Assembly (NCBI RefSeq): GCF_028736155.1
Contig: NZ_CP117879.1
Coordinates: 1-64,000, forward strand
Reading direction: 5' to 3'
Source: Flavobacterium sp. KACC 22763
GTDB lineage: Bacteria; Bacteroidota; Bacteroidia; Flavobacteriales; Flavobacteriaceae
DNA length: 64,000 nt
Shown: piece after piece, positions 11,288-22,400 of the stretch
Position numbering within the stretch: the stretch's first letter is position 1
How the letters are laid out: each line of letters starts with the position of its first letter
Translations under genes and position numbers: made by a program
The notes under the pieces: model-generated
The model's database searches: none
Told to the model about the DNA's origin: nothing
What the model saw: the letters and a program-made list of their open reading frames with translations, nothing else

Positions 11288-14188
11288 TTAATCATTTTTA
11301 GTATTACCACTTCTTGTTTCCTGAATTGTAAAGACTCCTTTTTCAGTTTCTTTTTTAACTCTTATTAGACCTCCTTCTAAATCATATTCATAAAAAGTAG
11401 CATAATTGTTTTCATCTAATTCAGCCATTAAACGTTGTGTTTTTTGATCGTAAACAAAACTTTTCATATTTCCTTTTGTAGGTAATATTCTGATGTCATC
11501 AAAATAAACAGTTTTTCCGTCTGAGGTATATTCATTGACAAGATCTAATTTCATGTCATCCACATTATTAGGAACTACAAATTCGCCAACAATTCGTTGC
11601 CATCCATCTATTATTTCTCCAGAGGTATGAAAACTATTTGGAGCCCCAATTTCAGATCCACTCGTGTCTGTAAATGAAATAGCGATACTTGTTTTACTGT
11701 AATTTTTCACTTGTAAAAAAGGAGTATTATCATCTACTTCTTTTACCCAACCGCTTACTAAATATTTTTCATTTTTCACTAAATTAAATGAAGCGCAATA
11801 GTTGCAAGGAGTACAATCGGTTACATTTAAATTTTTATAAAAATTAGTAATACAGCCATCTTGACTGGTTGCAACCATGTTTAATCTATAAGTACCAGCA
11901 CTAACAAATTCAAAGGAGAATTCTCCTGTTGTGTTGGTTACTTCGTTTACTGTATTGTCTGCTGTGTCTTTAAGTGTCCATTTGTAAGTTAAATTTGTTT
12001 CATTAGTTTCAAATTTTACATTCATAATGTTTTGCATACAGATTTCTTCTGCAGGATCAGAACATGAAATAACAGTTAAAATTCTTGGTATCATAGTGCT
12101 ACATTTTGTAGCACCATTTGCTGTGATAAGTGTAAGTGTATAATCTCCTGGAGTTGGAAAATTAAAAGAATATAAACCAGTTGTGTTTGAAGGAGAACGA
12201 TCTAAAATAGTTCCATTAGAATCTGCAACCGACCAAATGTAAGATAGATTTGGTACTGAGGTTTCAAATGAGAAGTTGCTTTTTTGAAGTGCACATAGTT
12301 GCTCTGTTTCTTGATTAATTTGTCCAGCGTCATTGGTGCATTTCGAAACTTCTAGTTTGATATCATTTCTCTGTAAAGTAAGATCATTAATATTTTCGTT
12401 GTTTGATAAACAATAGTATGTACCTGTATTTGCTGTTGTTGCATACGGAATTGTATAGTTTTTTGAAGTAGCGCCAGGAATACTAATATCATCTTTAAAC
12501 CATTGAAATTTATCTCCATTTTCGCCTATAACATATTTATCATCTTCGATCATTGTTAAAGTAACAGAATCACCAGTTGAGGCAAACATGTTTTTTTCAG
12601 TATCTGTTTTAGCCTGTGGCTGATACAAGAAAGTACTTATTCGAGATAAATTTTCAAATTGTGGAAGTAAATCGACAAAACGATACCTATTTTCAAGGAT
12701 GTAAAAAGCTTGAAGATTTGTAATTGAATTTATTGTAGACGGAATTGCCCCCTCAAGTTCATTGTCATATAAATAAAGATTTTGAAGACTTGTTAATTGT
12801 CCTATTTCTGCAGGAATAGATCCCGTAAGGTTACAAGTGCTTAAACTTAATTCAGATAAACTAGCAAAATTAAATATCCATGATGGTATGTTTCCTGATG
12901 TAAAATTATTACTAGATAAGTTTAATGTTGATAGATTTGTTAATCCAGACAAATCTGTAATAGGACCATTGAAGTTGCAATTTGAAAGTTCAAGTTTGTT
13001 TAAAGCCGTCAAATTATTCATCCAAGCAGGGATAGGAGCGTTGCTAAAATCATTAAAGCTTAATAGTAAGGTGTTCAATTGCGTCAATGAAGATAAATCT
13101 GGAATGTTCCCTGTAAAGTGACTTAAAGACAAATCAAGTGTGTTAAGATTTGTTAAGCTATTAAATGTAGAAGGAATAGATACTCCTGTAAAATTAGAGT
13201 TTGACAGGCTCAAATTAGTTAAACTCTGTAAAGCTGATAAATCAGGTATTTGTCCCGTAAAATTAGAGTTTGATAAGTTTAAACTTTGTAGAGAAGTTAA
13301 ATTATTAAGCCATGAAGGTACTGTTGGCGAATCAAAAACATTATTACTTAGGCTTAAATGATTTAAATTGGTTAAGTTTCCTAGATTTGGTATTGTGCCA
13401 GAAAAGTAACAGTCATTTAAATATAAAGTATTTAGAGATTGTAGATTATTCAACCAAGCAGGAATTTGATATCCAGCAAAATTATTTCCTAATAAGCTTA
13501 AACCAGTTAATTCAGATAATGGCGAGAGATCGGGAATTGGTCCTGTAAAAGCACAATAGCTTAAATCTAAGAACTTTAAATTAACAAGACTACTTAAACT
13601 TTGGTCTATAATAGTACTTGTAAAACCATTTGCAGAAAGATCTAATATTTGCAAATAAGGAAGTCCAGAAAGATTTGGAATTGATCCTGTTAATCCATTA
13701 TAACCTAAACTTAAACCCGCTACATGCCCCTCACTAACAATTACACCTTGCCAAGTTGATACATCCGAATCTGGATTATTAATATCCCAGCCAGAGTTGT
13801 ACCAGCTATCACCATTTGTACTATTATACAAAGCAATAAGAGCGGCTCTTTCAGATGCAGGAACAGGATCGCTATTTTCAGCAGTTGCCATACGGGTAGC
13901 CATCATTCGTGCACTTTTTTTAGGAGTAATTTCTTGTAGAACAGCCTCTTTGCCTTTTTGCATTGTAAGAAATTGTGTTTTATAGATTGCCCTCTGTTTT
14001 GCAATTTCTATCTGAATATTTTGATCAGATATTCCCTTTAATTTTAAAGAAGCTGTTATTCGACTAACATTGAAACCAATTTGATTATCACTTAGTTCTT
14101 GTTCTTGTCCAATAACAGAAGTTAATGAGCAAAATACCATACAAATAGTAAGGACCCAATATTTTTTTATTTTAAAAATGTTTGCCAT
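11288..14188 (-). CDS. Secreted leucine-rich-repeat protein with Ig/PKD-like domains and YD/RHS-like C-terminal tail
   Basis: About 966 residues. A TTG at 14209 would extend it by seven residues, but the ATG at 14188 gives a normal signal peptide (MANIFKIKKYW... ending VIGQ). After a short N-terminal part come about fifteen plant-type LRRs of the LxxLxxLxLSxNxFxGxIP type, roughly residues 150-505. Then follows an Ig-like domain (about 525-605, FQWFKDD...YYC), two PKD-like domains with Cys pairs, and a jelly-roll-like carbohydrate-binding-type domain (SGWVKEVDD...VYFDDIRILP, about 785-905). The last ~55 residues (FVYDQKTQRLMAELDENN, YEYDLEGGLIRVKKE) match the YD-repeat style tail found on Bacteroidota RHS-linked proteins. 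It is likely a cell-surface binding protein. No T9SS sorting domain is recognisable. Confidence 0.88.
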   Translation of the reverse strand: MANIFKIKKYWVLTICMVFCSLTSVIGQEQELSDNQIGFNVSRITASLKLKGISDQNIQIEIAKQRAIYKTQFLTMQKGKEAVLQEITPKKSARMMATRMATAENSDPVPASERAALIALYNSTNGDSWYNSGWDINNPDSDVSTWQGVIVSEGHVAGLSLGYNGLTGSIPNLSGLPYLQILDLSANGFTSTIIDQSLSSLVNLKFLDLSYCAFTGPIPDLSPLSELTGLSLLGNNFAGYQIPAWLNNLQSLNTLYLNDCYFSGTIPNLGNLTNLNHLSLSNNVFDSPTVPSWLNNLTSLQSLNLSNSNFTGQIPDLSALQSLTNLSLSNSNFTGVSIPSTFNSLTNLNTLDLSLSHFTGNIPDLSSLTQLNTLLLSFNDFSNAPIPAWMNNLTALNKLELSNCNFNGPITDLSGLTNLSTLNLSSNNFTSGNIPSWIFNFASLSELSLSTCNLTGSIPAEIGQLTSLQNLYLYDNELEGAIPSTINSITNLQAFYILENRYRFVDLLPQFENLSRISTFLYQPQAKTDTEKNMFASTGDSVTLTMIEDDKYVIGENGDKFQWFKDDISIPGATSKNYTIPYATTANTGTYYCLSNNENINDLTLQRNDIKLEVSKCTNDAGQINQETEQLCALQKSNFSFETSVPNLSYIWSVADSNGTILDRSPSNTTGLYSFNFPTPGDYTLTLITANGATKCSTMIPRILTVISCSDPAEEICMQNIMNVKFETNETNLTYKWTLKDTADNTVNEVTNTTGEFSFEFVSAGTYRLNMVATSQDGCITNFYKNLNVTDCTPCNYCASFNLVKNEKYLVSGWVKEVDDNTPFLQVKNYSKTSIAISFTDTSGSEIGAPNSFHTSGEIIDGWQRIVGEFVVPNNVDDMKLDLVNEYTSDGKTVYFDDIRILPTKGNMKSFVYDQKTQRLMAELDENNYATFYEYDLEGGLIRVKKETEKGVFTIQETRSGNTKND

Positions 14189-14268
14189 ATTTTTTCTAAT
14201 TACATGCAATTTGTATCTTTTAACAAATCAATTAATTATCTGGATTTCGTTTGTTTTTATTCTAACAA

Positions 14269-16410
14269 TTAATTGCCACTTGGAGAACAAGATTCGACAT
14301 TAATGGGAGAACCTATTATCCCGTAATGAGTTAAACTTTCACAACGTGCAGGAGTGACTGTATTGAAGTGATGACGTGCTCCTTGAAACATTTCCGTGTT
14401 TTGGGCAGTATGCTCTGCATTAGTATAATAAGTTACATATCCTGGATCTTCAAACCCTTCAGGAGAAAGCTCACAAGGATTTTGAGGATCGCTCCATCCT
14501 GCACATGGATCTGGTGGGTTACCACCTAACGATCGGAAATAACTTGTTACTGGTGTAGTAGGAAGTGTTTGGCAAGAAGAAATTTCAGCGACTTTTCCAT
14601 CGTTGTCAAATTTGTATGCTCTGCCACTATCTTCAAGTAATTGCCACATAGAACCACTTCCAACAGGTGTGTGTAAATCAGGATCTAAATACATTTGTGT
14701 ACCAAGCCCAAGTGAAGAAGAAGAAGCATAGTATTTATTATTAAAAGTTGTTAGAGCGCAAACATTAGATGCGGAGTTTTTTGCATTAGTAAATAAGAAC
14801 TCTGTGGAATTAGATACAGGACAACAGTTTGTATTATCATTCCAAGTAAAAATGGAATTTGCAACATTGCCGTCAAAACCAACTGATGATTCTACTACGC
14901 AGGTACCAACAGGAAATTGATGATATTGGGTCCCACCACCAGAAGCAGGAAAGGATTCGCTTACCGGTGTTCCATCTGCACGGATGTAACTAAAAATAAT
15001 TGTTTCGTTTTGTTCGACATTAACAGTTACTTCTAATAAAAATCTAGTTTGGCATGTTGATGCACTACAGCTATTTATTTCGGTTATTTTTCCATTACTA
15101 TCAATTTTATATGTATGCTCTTGATTTTTAAACCATAGTGCATTACCAACAAAAGGAGTTTTTAAATCAGAGTTTGTAAAGAATTGTGTATTAATTGTGA
15201 ATGAGCTTGTTGCAGCATAAATCTTAAGAGGGAAAAGCGTCTCAGAGCATGCTGCTGAAGAGGATGACTGCCCCATAGCTGAAAATTGGAAAGGATAATT
15301 GACAACAGGTGTTGTGGTTTTAGGAGTCTGAGTAATTTTAATTGATCCTTTTACAGATTCACATACTATTGCTGGAGTTACGGTAATGGTTCCAGTTGCA
15401 TTTGCAGCTGTTTCTCCACAACTACTATTGATAACGGGAATACTATAATTGAAAGTTCCTAAAACGGTTGGTGTTCCACTTATAGTAATGGTGTTGGCAG
15501 ACCAAGTTGCATTTACTCCTGTAGGCAATCCAGTTGGAGTTCCAATAGCCGTTGCGTTTGATGTTGTATGTGTAATATTTACAGAACTAGTAATAGGCAA
15601 AACAGGAGAAGAAGAGGCGCCACCTACAATTGGACCAGGATTGATAGTTATTGTTCCTGTAACATTAGTTGCTGGTATGCAGCCAACCAAAGGAATTGAG
15701 TAATTATAAGTTCCAATTGCAGTAGGTGTTCCCGTAACAGCAAGGGTATTTCCTCCCCAGTTGGCCACTATTCCTGGCGGTAAACCTGTAGCCGTTCCAA
15801 TTCCTGTAACTCCGACAGTACTGTAAACTATAGGAGTTATGGCAGGAACAGTAATACATACCGCTTGATTATCACTTCCTGATGTTGGAATTAATGTTGC
15901 AGATACTTCAGGAACTATAATCGTGCCTGATACTGTTAGAGCGGTACCACATCGATCTCTAACTATTACTTGATAGGGCCAATTACCTGCTGTTGTAGGC
16001 GTTCCTATTATTTTTAAAGTGTATATAGATGAGCCATTTGGACCAGAAATCGAGATATTTCCCCCTGGAAACATTTGTGCAACAGCTGGCATAAGCGAAC
16101 CTTCACTACTTGTTATATCATAAATTATATTGGGTAATGGTGTACCAATACAGATATTTTGAGTTTCTGGAGAGCTATTGGAATTTTTGACTACATAATA
16201 AACTCCTGGGCAGGCAGCTGCAGCAGATTCAGTCTGTACTCGATTGCTATTGATTTTAGATAAAACACTACCTTTTATGATAGGCAAAATGGTATCATTA
16301 CTTTTTAAGTCTGTAATAGTATCCAAATTATGTCCAAATGTTACAATTGAACAAAACATCAACAATAGTATCAGAAGCTTACTTTCTTTAATTATAAAAA
16401 CGTTTATCAT
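14269..16410 (-). CDS. Secreted protein with Ig-like (putative-Ig/BIG) repeats and a duplicated Cys-containing domain
   Basis: A 713-residue protein with an N-terminal hydrophobic export signal (residues ~10-27, ending TFG). Residues ~85-345 hold three to four tandem Ig-like repeats with the He_PIG signature (TGLPxGVxAxW...ITISGTPTxxGTFNYSI). Two related units follow, each about 60 residues: one ends HTYKIDSNGKITEINSC and the other AYKFDNDGKVAEISSC. The C-terminal ~70 residues include paired cysteines and end in SCSPSGN. No enzyme motif is seen. It sits 59 bases upstream of the LRR gene and 40 bases after the 1990-residue gene, in the same orientation. It is probably an extracellular structural or adhesin-like component of the RHS system. 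Confidence 0.85.
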   Translation of the reverse strand: MINVFIIKESKLLILLLMFCSIVTFGHNLDTITDLKSNDTILPIIKGSVLSKINSNRVQTESAAAACPGVYYVVKNSNSSPETQNICIGTPLPNIIYDITSSEGSLMPAVAQMFPGGNISISGPNGSSIYTLKIIGTPTTAGNWPYQVIVRDRCGTALTVSGTIIVPEVSATLIPTSGSDNQAVCITVPAITPIVYSTVGVTGIGTATGLPPGIVANWGGNTLAVTGTPTAIGTYNYSIPLVGCIPATNVTGTITINPGPIVGGASSSPVLPITSSVNITHTTSNATAIGTPTGLPTGVNATWSANTITISGTPTVLGTFNYSIPVINSSCGETAANATGTITVTPAIVCESVKGSIKITQTPKTTTPVVNYPFQFSAMGQSSSSAACSETLFPLKIYAATSSFTINTQFFTNSDLKTPFVGNALWFKNQEHTYKIDSNGKITEINSCSASTCQTRFLLEVTVNVEQNETIIFSYIRADGTPVSESFPASGGGTQYHQFPVGTCVVESSVGFDGNVANSIFTWNDNTNCCPVSNSTEFLFTNAKNSASNVCALTTFNNKYYASSSSLGLGTQMYLDPDLHTPVGSGSMWQLLEDSGRAYKFDNDGKVAEISSCQTLPTTPVTSYFRSLGGNPPDPCAGWSDPQNPCELSPEGFEDPGYVTYYTNAEHTAQNTEMFQGARHHFNTVTPARCESLTHYGIIGSPINVESCSPSGN

Positions 16411-16450
16411 GTTTTATATTTTATCAAATAATAGATGTAACAGTTGTTTT

Positions 16451-19400
16451 TTAGTCTGGCGTACATTGGTTAGCATAGTTTGCAGAAATAATGCTTTGCG
16501 CATCAATAGCTACACATGCAGGTTCTTGACAGCCAACCATTGCTCTTTGAGTATTGCCATACGCATCTTTGTAATCTACCCAACAGTTTACTTCAGGGTC
16601 ATGTATTGTGTCACCACATTCCCATTGAGCTTTATAGTAAAAGGTTGTGGTTTGGGGTATTTCTATTGCCTTATTCACTGTTACAACAACAGTTATTGGT
16701 GCGCCCGTACAAGTGCCAGATTTTGGTGTTATCGTATAAGTTACTGTGCCACTAGACCCACTGGTATTGGTTAATGTTTGGTTAATTGAATTTCCGCTTC
16801 CCGCTGTAGCTCCCGAAACTCCATTTTGCTGTACTGTCCAGCTATAAGTAAGAGTCGTTCCTTGAGTGGCAGGTGAAAGCGATATATTAGTAGTTTGCCC
16901 TGATTCTATTGTTCGGGATGGAGGAGTTGCTATTGCATTAGCTTGACATGGAGGTGTTGTAGCAACTTTGCAGCCGTTTATTTTCCTAACAAATGATGCT
17001 TTTTGTCCTGGACTAATAGCAATACTATTGTTTCCAGTATGAGATACTGTTTTAGATACTTTTACATTAGTATTTACAGCTTGCGAAAATCCAAAATGCG
17101 GATTTAATAAGGCGTCTAGTTGCGGATTTGGAATTCCATAATCTTCAAAACCATCAAAACCAATCTCTCCATATTTTGCATTTGACACCACAGCTACAGG
17201 CAGTGTGTAATTGTATCCATATTGTGCTGAAGAATATCTTTCCAGTGCATCTTTATTTTCTAATTCAGTTCCATATGGACTGTATTTAGTAACTTCGCTT
17301 GCAAATGTCCAATTGGTAACATCTTTATGCCAAGTTCCTGAGCTTAACTGATAAAAAGGATTGAATGAAGCAAAATAACCAGTGTTTCTTCTATTAGTAG
17401 TAACGTGATTATTTCTTCCAGTTAAATAAGCATAAGATTTTACAGCTCTCCAATTACCTTTCGTGTTATATAAATAAGGATTTATTTTTATACCCGTAGC
17501 AGTAATTAATCCAGCTTCGCTTGGTAAGCCATTTTCGCATTGCGATTTCCAATCGTCGCTGTATTCAATTGCACTTGCGTTAAGCACTTTTTTGCCAGGA
17601 TTGCTTTCACTCTTATAACCAAAAGTAGCATTAGTAATATTTTGATTGTTTTCAATCGGATTAGTCATTGAGGTAACAGAAGCCATTGAGGCCATCTGAA
17701 GGTTTCTGTTTCCTGATCGCATTATTTTGAAATGTAAGTCTGATGGTTTATTTGCGGCGTCAACTATATTTCCATCACGATTCATCAGCTGAATTCTTGA
17801 TTTATCAGTAGTTGATTTATATCCTAGAACCCATAGTTTGGTGTCATTAAAAACTAATTCATCGCCAATTTTAAAATATTTTGAAATATCAGGAGAAGTG
17901 TAATCTTTTAAATCAAAATAAGCCCCATCACTTGTTAGATCTCCTTCTAAACCTAAATTATCAGAAGCTAATCCCATATTTTCATAACCCCAATAGGCAG
18001 GATAATTGAAATTGTAATAATTGTCATCAAATTCATTGATAGTTTTAGTTAGTATGACTTGTCCAGTTTTTGCGTCCCAAGCAAGATTTTTTGTAGAAAC
18101 TTTTGATCCTAAATCATATGCAATTTTTTCAATTAAAATACCAGTTTTATGAACGACTTTTGTTGTGGTTGAGGTTCTTAATACAGATTCATGGTATGCA
18201 AATCTTGGCAAAATGGTAGGAACAAAACATGGAAATATGGCAACAAGAAATGAAGCTAAATTACCATCTGCACCAAAAGTTTTTGAAGTTGAAAAACTTT
18301 CATTGAAATCGTTTATCAAATCATAATTTACCCCTAATTGCTGTATTGTGGTTTTTCCTTTAGAGTCAATTGTCGCTAGGTTGCTATCTAATTTCCCATC
18401 TTTGTCTACATTATATTTATATTCAACTTTAGAAATAGGTTTTGTCTGGCCTTCACCAAAAACATTTTCAGATTTTATTTTTCCATCCATATCATTTGTT
18501 TCGATAGAAAATCCTTGGGATGCGGCTAGATGATTTATAGATTTTATATCAAGTGTTTGTAAAATAGGATCGGCAGTTGGATCTGGTAGAATGTTCAAAT
18601 CCGTATAATCAACTAGAGTAGGAAAGTCTTTTGTTGTATAAAACTCTGTAATTACTTTTCCTGTAGCATGTTTTTTTATTACTTTATTTCCATTATCATG
18701 TTTCTCTAAATTAGATACTGTAACTCTTGAATAAGTTACTTTGGCTGAAGGAAAGAAACTTTCTCCAAAAGGTTTTTCAACATAATTAAGTTCTTTTGGA
18801 GCGGCAATTCTATCAGCATAATTTCCAGTATTACCATAAAAAGGCTCTACAAATGGATTTTCTGAAGAAGCATTTGGTTCAAAAGTTGCCACACCGCTCG
18901 AAGAAGTGCCATCCTCTAGCATATATGAATATTGCTGTCCATACTTTTCGTTATAGATTGGATTTGTTTCAATAGCATTCATTACATCCCACTGATCACT
19001 TAATTCTATTTTAGAAACTCTTAATCCGCCTCCTAATTTTTTTCCATTAGGATTTTCTAGACGAATCCACGATGAATTAGGTTCAAACTCTTGAGCACAG
19101 TTTTTAGTTTCTAATATTCCATTAGGACTTTTAAAAACTTGTGCCATAGATTCAATGCTTTTTACAAGATCTCTGGCTATTGTTTCAAAATTTTTATTAG
19201 AATCTTCGTCAGATTGACCGTAAACGGCACGGTTTAAATATGTCCGTCCAAATCCCCATCCTGCTTTTGCAATAGGGTTTACTTCACGGTTTTTATCGCT
19301 AGAAATACCGTCAAGTTTTAGATATTTTAAAGGAATAGCAACAATATGGTCGTTTACTGTCATATCGGCTAAGTTGTTTTGGTCAATTTCAAAATAGCCG

Positions 19401-22400
19401 CTTACAAAATCTCTGTTAGGAGATTGTGTAACTTTATTATAACTCATGTTCAATAAAAACTTAAAATATATAGGTTTATCAATATTTTCAGATAAGTACT
19501 TTTGTTTAAATTCGTTAGCAGTTAAATTAACATCAGGAACATTTACATAAATATACTTGTGATGTTTCCTTGTGCCATTGTAGAAGTTGTATAGTAATCT
19601 ATTGCTTATATTTGAAGGATTTGGTGTAAGAGTTATCCCTGAACCAACAACTTTAAACATTTGCATTGCCTTTTTGTTTTGCACATATTTATAGTCATCA
19701 CTTTCGGTTTGTATTTTTAACTCTCCACCAGATGGCAATGTTATTTTTTGTAATTGCCAAGCGCTTGTATTCTTATTAGCTGAAGTGTTATCTTGTTCAA
19801 CAAAAGGAAATTCAGCAGGAGTTAAAGGTGCATTTTCTATATTTTCTTTATAATTTCCCCATATATCAGATGCTTTAAAATTGTATTTAGGGTTTACTTC
19901 TGAATAATCAAATTTGTAGGGAGTATATTTTCCCATATTTGAAGATCTATAGGTAAAGTATAATTTTTTTAAAGTTAATTTCCCTTTATTTAAGTTTGCA
20001 TCGGTATTGCTGCTTGAGGGTAAATTTGGACAAAGAGAATAATCATATTCAAAATGAGCTGTTTTGATTGGTTTTACGCTAATTGCATTTTCAACATTAG
20101 CTGCAGTTTCTAATGTTATATTTGCTGCAGATAATTCTGATTTAGAAAATAAACGTATCGATTTGATGCAACTCATTGCGTCAGTGCCGCGCCCTCCTTG
20201 TTCGTCTTGAACTCCCATTGCATCTTTTCTTTTCTCTAGATCTATAAACGCAACGTGAGTTTTTGTTTCTATTTTTTTTAGATAAGTAACCTCTTTTTCT
20301 CCATAAAGGTAATTTCCTCTTTGATCTTTTTTACTTGTTTTTAGCCCTTCATTGTAAGAAGCTGTATTTCTATCGTAAGGAACTCGCCATTTAAATTTTT
20401 CTGTGTAATGTGTATCACCAATTTTTGTATAATCAAATTTGGTGTAAGTTCCCAAATCATTATCAGATGGTCCATCATTGTTTATGTCTTGATAATCTGG
20501 TGAAAGCACACTTGTAATCAAGTAAGAGTGGGCATAAGCTGGAGTAGTGGTTTTACTTACATACTCATCACTATTATTATTGCCATTTTTGCTTAATGGA
20601 GTTTGGTAACTAATTAATCCTGTATAATTGTTTCCATCGGTCCTGCCAGAAACATCAAAAGTAGCTTCTACTTTTGTGCTATTGTAAACAGCTTTTCCAT
20701 ACATATAAGTAGTTCCATCAGCTTTTAGAACTTTCATTCCTACAGTATGGTGAGATTTAGCAGTATTATTTTTAAAAATAAATTTATCGTCAGCTTCTTT
20801 ATTTGTTATTTTTAGGATTGACTGATTACGAAGTAATCTCCCGCTTCTTTTAATCGGAGATATCACTGGTAATGCTTCATACTTATTATCTAATTTAGAG
20901 ATTGGTTTCGCCATATAAACAGACTCTAAGTTTCGATTAAAACTGCCACCGCCAATTTTCAATCTCAATGGCCTGCTGCCCAGCATTTTTTTATTGTAAA
21001 GAGTATCTAGTTCATTATCTACATCAAGTTCGCCAACTAGTTTGAAAGTTGTTGATTCGTATAGAGGATCATTCTTATCGGTAGCTCTCTCTGTAAAGGC
21101 ATTTATAGCATTATTTTTTCGATTCCATTTTCCTATTTCTGTAGAAGAAGGTGTTTGGCTAAAATTTACTCCCACATGGACTAAATTTCCACCGCCTATT
21201 TCAGCTCCTAGTGTTGTTGCAGAACCATTATCACTCACTTTATCATTATATACATATGTAGTTTGAGATTTAAAAGGACGAAACATTCCAGAAACTCCTT
21301 GACCTTCAATATTGTAAACGTCGTAAGTGTAGTTGGTTACAGGTAATGAAGTAGTATTTTTGTTAATATTTCCCTGTTCTTTTTCTCGATTGAAATCTAA
21401 TACTCCTTCAGTATCATTTTTGTATTGACTATTTTCATATCCATAAGCCCCAACAGATCTATTTTTATATTTAGAATTGATTTTTTGAATGGCTCCAAAT
21501 GCAGTAATACGCCCTTGTAATTCACCTCCAAAAAGTTCAGATCCTAAGGAAGCATTAAACATACCATTTATGTTATCGTATGCCACCCTTTTTGTTGGAG
21601 TATAATTATTGGTGTTGTTTAAAGAGATACTGCCTTTTACGGAGCCTCCTCCAATTTGGTTAGTAACGTCAGCCCCTCCTGCAACAAGTGTTTTTTCGAA
21701 TCTTTTAGATGAAATAGATGCACTTATATTTTCTAGTCCTTTTCTATTATTTAAGTCTACACCAAAACCAACACCTAAGGTTGAGGAAAATCTTCCTTTT
21801 TCAGAAACTTTGCTTGAAATTCCCACAGATGGTTTTAAAGTAGCTCCCTCGCCAGTTGAACCAGTTAGTTTGAAACCAACATCTGCGGTATCAAATAAAG
21901 AATATGTAACACCAACAGAAGGTTTAAAGGTAACCCCTTCATAATTATTATATTGTACGCCTAGACCAAGTTCTATAGGAATGTCTACACCAAAAAAGGC
22001 ACCTGAAACATTAAAATTTGTTCCTACAGTAACAACATCTCTAAGGTTATTTTCATAAATCATTTTATCACCTCTAAAATCGTCTGGTAAACCACGAACT
22101 TGTCTAGAAATTTCTCCTACATTTAAATTCCATCCAAGCCCAACCCATGATGATTCCTGATCCATAGTTGCACCCGAATTATAGGCTAGGTTTAATGGGT
22201 AACCGCCAACATCCATAATTGGAATATTGTAATTAAAATCTCCTGTAGATAGATTAACCATATCAGAAGTTCCTATAGGAGTAAAAGCATTAAATTCTGG
22301 TTGCGTTGGACCACTTGTCAATGCATAAATTTGCATAGGTTGGAAAGTTTCCAAAAGAATCATCATAGCTAAGTAGATGGCTACAATTTTTTTAAATTTA

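Noticed and set aside
12837..13548. Plus-strand frames of 73-94 codons across the LRR gene
   Set aside because: They are antisense shadows created by the regular LRR codon pattern.
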